Source: Armillaria gallica (Eukaryota; Basidiomycota; Agaricomycetes; Agaricales; Physalacriaceae). Taken from it: a stretch of 64,000 nucleotides of DNA. Positions 56,161-64,000 of the stretch are shown here, piece after piece. Positions within the stretch are counted from its first letter, which is position 1, and each line of letters opens with the position of its first letter. The position numbers were made by a program, and so were the translations under genes. The notes under the pieces are model-generated. The model was not told where the DNA came from, made no database searches, and saw only the letters and a list, made by a program, of their open reading frames with translations. The DNA lies in contig JBANDB010000010.1 of the NCBI GenBank assembly GCA_037576215.1, positions 1,550,001 to 1,614,000 of the forward strand, written 5' to 3'.

Positions 56161-58487
56161 TCAAATTGGATTTGTTAATAATATCTTCGCCAAACCATTT
56201 ATGGCATCGCTACGGAACGTGTCTTGCGTGATGGTCAATGGTCGCAAGAGATCATCATTGAACGTGAGTAGGTTGGGTGATTTCGTCGTCCATTGTGGCC
56301 ACTGAATGCCGGTACTTCCGCTGGGATTCGAAGTAGCAACGAAACGAATGAGGTAATCTGCCATATCTCCGCCGAAGTACACGTTGAGGATATCACTGGC
56401 GTGAAAAGATCCCAAGATCGGAACGAACTTGAGGCGTTTATTCACTATAAAGAATCAGGGACTGAGGAAAACTTTACATATTAAAATGCGTACAAAAGGC
56501 CCATATATTTTGCTTTCCGGAAAGGTTTTGTAAGAAGAACCTGCGAGGCGCCTGGAAGACCGCATCGCCTTGGAATGATGCGACCCTCTTGAACTGGGGA
56601 GTCAAGATAATCGATAGCCCGGTATTATACGGAGAACCTTCAAAAGGATCCGCAGGATAGAGATCCAGCAGTGTGTCAAGATCTTGATCTGATATATTCG
56701 GGAAAATCACAGTTTTCAGATATGTCGCGACTTCTGCATTTGTCCTGTGAGATCTGAGCTAAGTCCCATGGTGCAAGGAAAGCGTCGGTCCACTTACGTG
56801 ATATTGAGCGACGCCAAGGAAAACAGTGTTCCCTCGTCATCACAGTCGCCTGGTTGAATCTCTCAGTGCAAGCAATGACATTTTCAGCTTCGATGACACA
56901 TACCGCTCACTATGGGAACATTAGCGATTTTACCTTGTTCTACGAGTCGCTGTGGATTATCGGAGAAGAGTACACCGTCCGCCCGAGGTAGCCACGCCAA
57001 TTTTAATGACTGATAGAGGTTTGATCTAAATCATCGAAACCTTTGACAGACCACCCACCTGGTAGTCGAATATAAAGGGTGAATTGTCGATTGCAGCTTT
57101 CAAAGTTTTGTATGAGACCGTCCTCAAACAAGCGAGTGTATCATCAGAACCAGAGCAGCCCGTCCGAATCACGATATCGTCGTAATCTGAGGTAACATAC
57201 CAAAATCAACAAGAGGACTTCTAGAAGCACTCTACAACGTACATTTCTGGCCTCCTTCAAGATCTCCAACGGGGATTGGAGAGCCTGATTGCATAAACGC
57301 CGCACGGAAAAGACCTTGCGTATCACCGTCGTAGGCAATCGTATGCAGTGCAGCGGAAATAGCTCCTGCAGATTCGCCCCATCTATCCAAAAATGGGTTA
57401 TTAATTAAGCGAGAGTAAACAAAATTTCACCCACATTGTCACTTTCGTAGGGTCACCGCCAAAAGTAGCTATATATTTCTGAATCCATCTCAGAGCCTCT
57501 CTTTCTGTAAAAACACGCATATAGTCAATTCGTACAACAAAGGATAGGACATACGGTCATGGAGTCCGAGGTTTCCAACGGCCGCTTCCTTGACTTCTTT
57601 ACCCGCAAGAAACCCGAAGCCTTCGATAAACTCATGAACGAACTTCTGGCAGACTTGAGAAACAATAAAGTACCAGAAACACGATAATTCATCGAAACAT
57701 ATATGACTGGTTGATTCAGAGCGATCGACCGAGAAACAATGCTGGTGCCGTCGTACCTGTAAAACGAAAGGTGTTGAGCGCTGCTGGTGCATCTAATTGA
57801 GAGTAGCTACAAACATAGCCGGGCCACCAAGCTCAAAGCCACCTTGAGATAGATGCTGTCAGAAGGTCTTGGGCAACACACAATGGCGATTGTTCTCACC
57901 TCCAAAAATCCACTAATGAGAGGTTTATTGAACTGGCAACTCCAGATCGTGACATGTTACGCACCGCAACGACAGGAAGCTTAGAATTTGATGTAGCGCT
58001 CGCTGGTTTTAGAACGTTGATGGTCAGACCTAAGAAAGATTAACCAGTAATACGTGTCAGGTGAGGCGCGCACTCACAATCCTCGTCATCAGGGAGAATA
58101 GCTTTGTAGATGGAATTGACGATGTAATCCACAGCTTCTTCTGGTACTCCCGTCAGGATCGGCAGTTTGACGGCCTGTTGGGGACAAGACGGTCCAAATG
58201 CACTGGCATCATACGACCCATTGTACGCTGGATGAGTTTCTGGTAGCCTGAAACGACGATCTCCAGTGCTGAGAAGGGAGGATCAAATACCCTCATAACT
58301 ATAATTCACAAATCACTCACGGAGGCTGAGCAAATGGGATTCCCAAGAACTTTGAGACGGCCCCAGAGGTTGTTCCGGTGAACGTCGCAGAGTCGAGGGT
58401 CACAGTGGGAGCAGCGCGGCTCGAAATAACGGCGGAAGTAACGATACAGGCATGAAGCCCAAGGAGGACCAGAAACTGGGAAAGCAT
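56161..58487 (-). CDS. type-B carboxylesterase/lipase, secreted
   Basis: Multi-exon gene from the ATG at 58487 (MLSQFLVLLGLHACIVTSAV, a signal peptide) to the stop at 56161. The family order is FLGIPFAQPP, EDCLTINVLKPA, an oxyanion-hole FGGGFELGG, GNLGLHDQREALRWIQKYI, FGGDPTKVTMWGESAGAISA with the catalytic serine (GESAGA), DCDDEGTLFS with the acid residue, and FHASDILNVYFGG with the catalytic histidine. This fits the alpha/beta-hydrolase fold of Candida rugosa-type lipases. It hydrolyses carboxylic esters; the substrate cannot be read from the sequence. A TATAAAG lies 56-62 bp upstream of the ATG. Confidence 0.9.
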
Positions 58488-58542
58488 GTCAGTAACACAA
58501 CGGCGTGAGACTGGACGACCTACGATAATAAGGGCAAGGAAT

Positions 58543-58549
58543 CTTTATA
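58543..58549 (-). promoter_or_regulatory. TATA box of the lipase gene
   Basis: TATAAAG on the minus strand, about 56 bp before the ATG at 58487. Confidence 0.5.
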
Positions 58550-59689
58550 GCTGCACCGCAAAAGAAGGGCCAACTATCTCATCTCATCCCATCATTGCAC
58601 GGCACGGTACCTTCAGGCACGCCAGATGCAAGGATACAGGTACTTGCACTATGAAACCCATTCGTCCTATCATCTAGTCAACCCCAAGCCGAGCTCACGA
58701 CCGAGAAACCTCAGACTGAGCCAACCAAGCCGTCGTAGAACTTGCTTGAAGATTTATAGACGGGAAACTCGAAATCGATGGTTCTAGTTTCTGTACTATT
58801 GTCGTGGTGGACAAGTCATGAGATCTAGGAACTCGTCACGAGAAGATCGATGTCCATCTTTTAATTTAATTGCCTCGCGTAAAAAGTTAGATTTTTTATG
58901 CGGAAGATTGAAAGTCGTCGACGGTACCGAAAGTCGTGTTAGCTTAGTCTAGACTATGCGGGGCCCCGCACTCGAAGCCGAGCATGAAAATCTGCGCGTC
59001 CGCCGAGATGGAATAGGAGGAACACAAGGGCGCCTGCGTAAGGGTAGTAATGTCAGAAATCACAGGCGCAGTATCGGGTTAAAATTTCACCGGGTCCTAT
59101 GGATCTGCCTTCAAATGACCGAGATTTGATGGCAGTCATCCAGACGAACCTGCAAAGACCTCATGGCTGCATTCCTGAAAGAACGATGGAAGCGTGGAAG
59201 TGCGCACGAATGTGATTCTTTTACAATGAATGCACCGGCACTGATGCGAATTCAAACGAACATCGGACAAGATTATTTAATGCGCGAGCTAAGTATAAAA
59301 AACAAATTCTCAAGCATATCTCTGAGTCCAACTCTTTGGAATCGAGCAACTTGTCGGTGAGTAGAATATAATTTCCTACATTATTCAGTGGATTTCAATG
59401 GATTTCAAGGAGTCAAGAGACTGACAAAGCCTAGATATGCAACGATCTTGGAAGGACAATTGCCTGCCAAGCTGGCGACTGAATTGGAGGGCAAATTACC
59501 TCCTTGTGTCACGTTAGACAAAGACACGGGGCATTCGTGGTATTGCCAAGACACTTCCGATATACTCACTAGGGACAACGCCGATGGCACGTCCGAAGTC
59601 AGCCTGGACAGATGGACTGTAAGCCAGCAGGTTCAAGTCATATGAGTCGGGCTACATTAACTGAATTGTATATTCTCCTCCGCGGTGAG

Positions 59690-60055
59690 CTTAGAGGTTT
59701 GAGAATTTCTCAAACACCTCATTGGCAGGCTGAATGTTGTGAATATGAATGTGGAAGTCCGACGTTGCTCTGGCATAGCCGGTCGTGTTGATTGTTGCAT
59801 CCAGCTCAGCATCAGAAAGAAGGGGTAGAACCATCTAGTATTTCGCCACCTGTTACACGCCTGTGACTGGATCAGCAAACCTCATGGCAAGTCGAGGATC
59901 AACATACCAACCAAGGAATTCGCTAGCCCAAATACCTGCTTGTGAGTCCCTCCGGACTCTGGAGGGTCTGTGTCCAACCTTTGCTGGTTGTCGCGCTCCC
60001 AGTATTTAGAATCGTTACTGTCAGGAATCAGAGCGTTGATGTCGACCTGTCCCAA
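59690..60055 (-). pseudogene. 5'-truncated fragment of an unrecognised gene
   Basis: After a splice acceptor near 60047, the minus-strand frame reads VDINALIPDSNDSKYWERDN, then PESGGTHKQVFGLANSL. A second exon from about 59834 reads MVLPLLSDAELDATINTTGY, then ARATSDFHIHIHNIQPANEV and stops. The composition is coding-like, with an NTT glycosylation-type site. Upstream of 60047 I found no start codon or helical signal in a usable frame, so the 5' end appears lost. The family is not recognised. Confidence 0.35.
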
Positions 60056-61079
60056 GCCGCCTTTACGCCTAGCAGAACATTTGGAGCCGAGCGTTGAGCG
60101 CTGAGGTCTCGAAATACCAAGTCAACCAGGAGGTAAAAGGTCAAAAGGTCAAAAGTAGGTGAACTATACCGCCGATACCGACAGAAGGTTTCGAGGAAAC
60201 GAGACAATGTAAAGTCGGAGCGGAAATTGCCGCAAGGCACGTGGATGATGACGTCACGAGCGCCACGACGCCGTCGTGTCGTATCGAATCGCACGGACCA
60301 CCTTGTATAATACAAAAACAAAAGTCGCTCCGGAATTCATAATTTCATCTTTACTTATATAAGTAAGCATTCCGATTACCTGATTACCGCATTCAACCTC
60401 ACCCTTGATTTCCACAGCATAAAAAAAGTTGTTCACTGAGTCAATCAGGAATCAGAAAAGCTGCAAACAACTCTTTAAGTGAAAGGCGGGAACGGATACG
60501 TTCTTTCGGTACTCGCCCGCACATACCGGAGACCATCAACAATAGACCGGCAAAAGTAAGTACCAGAGTATCTGCATTGAATCATCATTGTCATGTAAGT
60601 TCACACAGAAGTTCATCATAATTTTACATATATACAATTGACGAGCTCCTTCCCGCTCGATGGATCGTGGCGCTTTTTGCATCATTCACAGGCTTCGAAT
60701 CCTTTCAGCGCGGACTCTGCATCTCAGGGAAATTCGAGCCGGAATCTATTGCGATTTCAGCTCTGCCGCCTTGTTCCTCGTATCTGATATTGGTTACATA
60801 CCTTCATCACTCCGTACGCATTTCTCCGAGTCAGAAATGGAAGAGGAAGCTGGGATGTACCTGAAAGTCAACGGAGTAAGTAGTTCGTTACAATCATTAA
60901 CGATCCAAACCATGTCTTATTGCCGCGACTATGTAGCCCATCAACTCCGCTTACAACTCAGTGGGACATCTGTGATGCATATGAGTGTCTATCGTACGCA
61001 TTTGGCCAGGCAATGGCGCCGGTTTAAAACCCCCCCCATGTCTGGAGCTTTGGGCTGACATCTTCGTTCACCAGCCAGC

Positions 61080-63216
61080 ATGTCCCTGACGATCTATGTC
61101 GCGCCCATAGCTCTAATCATTATCTTCTCTGTCTGGTGGAGGCCTGTAAGGAATTGGGACTGTGTTTAGCCTCGTTCAGCTGCTAAAATGTTAACGTCAG
61201 TCCTCTCTGCCCAAAGGCCATCCGCCTGTCATTGATATTCCGGTACGCCGTTTCTTTTATGAGAGTGTCAGCTGTACTCAGTGTTGTCCAGGCTGAAGAT
61301 ATATTTCGGAACCCCCGTAAAGCCTACGAATCGGCTTTAAAAAAGCACGGGCCCGTAATAGGTGTATACAGGAAAGGCAGGGTAAATACACTTTTGACGG
61401 ATTTGCACTTCGTTTCGCTGACAGTTCTGTAGCTCGAGTTCATAGTTGACGATCAATTTACTGCTGAAGTTCTCACCAATGATTCCGTCTTCAGTTTTGA
61501 GAGCGGCACCCTCACCGTATGTGGCATTTGCTCAAGGCTTAAACCCGCTCGCTTAAACGATTATTCTAGGTACTGAATCTCCACCCGCTGCTACTGCTTC
61601 CTCGCAGCTTTATCCGCGACATTGACAGACTAGTCAATGAGGGCCTTGTTCCCATCATGAATCAGATCATTCGGAAAAGTGAAATCTTGCATCTCGTCTA
61701 TCTGGAATATTCGCTGACACAATACAGTTACTCCCATATTCGAGCAGAATATACTTGAGTTGACCGACAAAGCCCGAAAGGCTACGTCTACGGATGCGAT
61801 TCCGGTAGATCTGGCCGGGCTAATTCACAAGACCATGGCGGAATCCATGCTTACAATCATCTTTGGAGAGGTAGGACGTTCTATTTAGATATTTCACTGT
61901 GCGTTAATTTCGTCCTCCCCAGATATACACCACTCCGGCGGATATCCGAGCAGCGGAAAACATCGCTTCCGACATTGCTGTCCTTTCAGGAATCTATCAG
62001 AACATAGGATACTGGTCTCGGACATTTCCAGCGACGTGGAGAGTTATCACATGGTAGGTTTTTTGGTCAGTGCTTTATGTGCGGTCGATACGAGCAATCT
62101 CCGCCAGGGTACGCGTAATGGGATTCTCAATTCCTTGGAATTTTGTTCGCATAATTGGATTCCGCGTCTGGAAGGACCTAAGACTCTGGTCAAAATCTGG
62201 CGCTACAAGTCACCTCCATAAGGTATGCGACTATTGTTGTCCAATAGATTTAATTGAATACTTATACTGGTCCCAGGAATCTCTACTCCACTACCTTGCC
62301 CAGCGCTACTCATACAAAGATACGCATACCGTTCGGTTAACACTACCCGATAGTCTCTGGATATTAGGCCTCACCCTTGGGTACGGTTTATCAGCACCCC
62401 ATCTCAACTAAAGACGATGTTAACGTCATAGATAGTTTACTCTTTGCCTCGATCCACCAAACGTACGCTGAAAGCTCTGCCTCTTGTGATGTAACGGTCT
62501 CTCACTTTCTACTCAGTGCCGCGGTCATTATCTGGGTTGTCTTCGAGCTGGCCGTACGTCCCGAAATCATACCAACTTTGCGCGCAGAGCTCCAAGGTGT
62601 ACTCGAGGTGGACGAGCACAGCGGAAAACTGATGCTAACGAGCGCTTCCCTAAAGAATGCTGAGCGACTTGACTCGTTCATCCGCGAGGTCCTGCGCACG
62701 AAGGGCGATACTTTGTCAACGATTCGTCTTACTACGCGAGACGTCACACTCGGCGGATACACTATTCCGAAAGGTATGTTCAAGGAATTGGCGCAGCTGC
62801 TTATCTATAGCTAATACTTGTTCAAGGGCAGTTAGTGTGTCCCCTTGCGACATTGTCCCACAGGAATCCCGCGTACCACGGCGAGGATGCCGAAGAATTC
62901 GTGGGGGACCGCTGGGTGGGTCATGGCAAGCCGGCGGTCATGGTGAGCCCCTCCTACTGGCCGTTTGGTCTGGGGAGATTTGCATGCCCAGGCCGAGCAC
63001 TCGCCGTCGCAGGTATGATTTTATTCCTGCTTTACTTTCCGTACAGATGTGTTGAATATCTGGTCGCAAGAGATCAAGCTTGCCGTATTCTTTTTAATAG
63101 GTCGGGCTTTCCCATCCTTGGAGGGAGACAAGTACGAAGTCGTTGACCCTTTGAATATCACATCGGTGCCACCCGTGGGACGACTGCTGCTTCGGCCAGC
63201 TCCTCCGCTGTTCTGA
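61080..63216 (+). CDS. cytochrome P450 monooxygenase
   Basis: Multi-exon gene from the ATG at 61080 (MSLTIYVAPIALIIIFSVWW, the N-terminal membrane anchor) to the TGA at 63216. Recognisable parts are SLPKGHPPVIDIP, AEDIFRNPRKAYESALKKHG, ENIASDIAVLSGIYQNIGYW, and an I-helix stretch FASIHQT, which stands where most P450s have AGxxT. ExxR is present as FIREVLRTKGDTL. The heme-binding loop is FGLGRFACPGRALA with the cysteine ligand. FASIHQT-type I-helices occur in several fungal families, such as CYP5150 and gibberellin P450s. The substrate is unknown. It would act in the ER membrane with a P450 reductase. The exons between 62060 and 62450 are only partly resolved. Confidence 0.88.
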
Positions 63217-64000
63217 AAAAAGAATGCTTGACTCCGCATCTCTGATAGCACGAGTGATGTATTCCCAATCCCATATATAGACGGCTCGTTTGTTTCATTT
63301 TTATCTGGTTTGCTGACAGTTTGCGTTTAAAGCCTTGATGCTTCTTTCCCGAGATTTTTTGTGTCTTGATAATAGATACCGTCAATTGTCAGTAGTTGTA
63401 GGATGATACCATCTGATTACACACACTAGGACATCAAGTTGATGTGACGTTCAAGGGGAACTATTAACGATGATAACGACGATCTAAATTGGTGACCCGC
63501 AACACGGGTATAGTACTCTACTATGTATGTTCTTACCACTATCCGTGGTCTGTTGATATATTTCTATTAATTTCAAGGGGAGCATAACTGTGAGAAATTG
63601 ACTGCGAAACAGGATGAAAGTGTTTCAGGACTTCAGGCCATGTCGGATCAAGTGAGCTTTCGGACCATGTCTTGTACTATGATGAGGGCTCTGCATTGTA
63701 TCCAAGAGCCCGCAGGACGAGCGTGGGGACACGGGGTATCAATTGAACTGATCGAGTTCAGCCTGGCCATAGATGAATTTGGAGCACACGGTGTCTATTT
63801 CCTCGGGGTAGAGGGTGTTGCAGGGCTCGGTGCCCGTGTCCAATATAACAATGTAATTATCATGGAATCAAGGGTTCAGCGACCTGCGAATTATTTCAAC
63901 GACAACATTGTGGACTTTAGAAGTCAGATGGTGATGGAAGGTGTATAAATTTCGGCAAAATACGCTACACCATAGGGTGTTTTGTCAAAGAAGTGTCGTC
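63217..64000. other. intergenic, right end of the window
   Basis: The frame 63598-63948 on the plus strand (start ATTG-like, no ATG at its head) has no recognisable content. It may be coding sequence of a gene reaching past the edge, or chance. Confidence 0.4.

Larger units (their letters stand above)
58488..61079. other. gene-poor region with fragments
   Basis: No complete gene. A possible two-exon frame at 59101-59645 (MDLPSNDRDLMAVIQTNLQR, then after an intron FNGFQGVKRLTKPRYATILE) is not recognised. A fragment at 59690-60055 on the minus strand is described separately. The frames at 60660-61058 on the plus strand are unrecognised. A CRE-like TGACGTCA lies near 60249-60256. Confidence 0.4.

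Noticed and set aside
58486..58677. Plus-strand frame overlapping the lipase start
   Set aside because: Antisense to the lipase signal peptide and promoter, with no splice support or recognisable content.

Overview
The window is nuclear DNA of a filamentous fungus, most likely an agaricomycete basidiomycete. The support is dense genes cut by many 45-60 bp GT-AG introns, fungal gene families (a basidiomycete-style Tsp2 tetraspanin with a long N-terminus, a type-B lipase, GH20, a Mae1-like transporter) and short intergenic spaces. No RNA gene, CRISPR array or intact transposon was recognised. Gene models below were spliced by eye. Exon limits are firm where the reading frame and the conserved protein agree, approximate elsewhere.

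Layout. 1-738: the 5' part of a WD40-like gene on the minus strand. 1.6-9.6 kb: five small genes on the plus strand, each encoding one membrane-spanning segment. 9.8-27.9 kb: conserved genes: tetraspanin TSP2, an LEA2-like membrane protein, the AAA ATPase MSP1, two small hydrophilic proteins, PRMT3, HNT1, a 2-oxoglutarate/Fe(II) oxygenase, a TDT-family transporter and a GH20 hexosaminidase. 28.5-34.3 kb: a full-length ABCB transporter. 35.2-37.3 kb: an Ent3-type epsin. 38.3-43.6 kb: three more small single-TM genes on the minus strand. 44.4-55.5 kb: ALG11, an FMN-dependent 2-hydroxyacid oxidase, a SUN-domain Slp1/SUCO-like gene and a long coiled-coil protein. 56.2-63.2 kb: a carboxylesterase/lipase, a gene-poor stretch and a cytochrome P450.

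The most interesting signal is the set of eight small genes at 1.6-9.6 kb and 38.3-43.6 kb. All encode about 85-140 residue proteins with a short N-terminal part, one hydrophobic helix, a basic stop-transfer stretch and a Ser/Thr/Pro-rich tail. In every one the first intron is phase 1 and lies in or right next to the membrane helix. Two pairs are clear paralogs (3932/5830 and 41289/43228), and degraded relics lie around them. I do not recognise the family. One member ends in a PPxY motif, the kind that binds WW domains of Rsp5/Nedd4 ubiquitin ligases.

The rest looks like ordinary housekeeping and accessory content. Several genes are divergent pairs sharing short promoters (TSP2/LEA2-like, HNT1/oxygenase, SUN/coiled-coil). 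ALG11, the SUN protein and the lipase belong to the ER and secretory route, the epsin acts at Golgi/endosomes, and MSP1 at the mitochondrial outer membrane.
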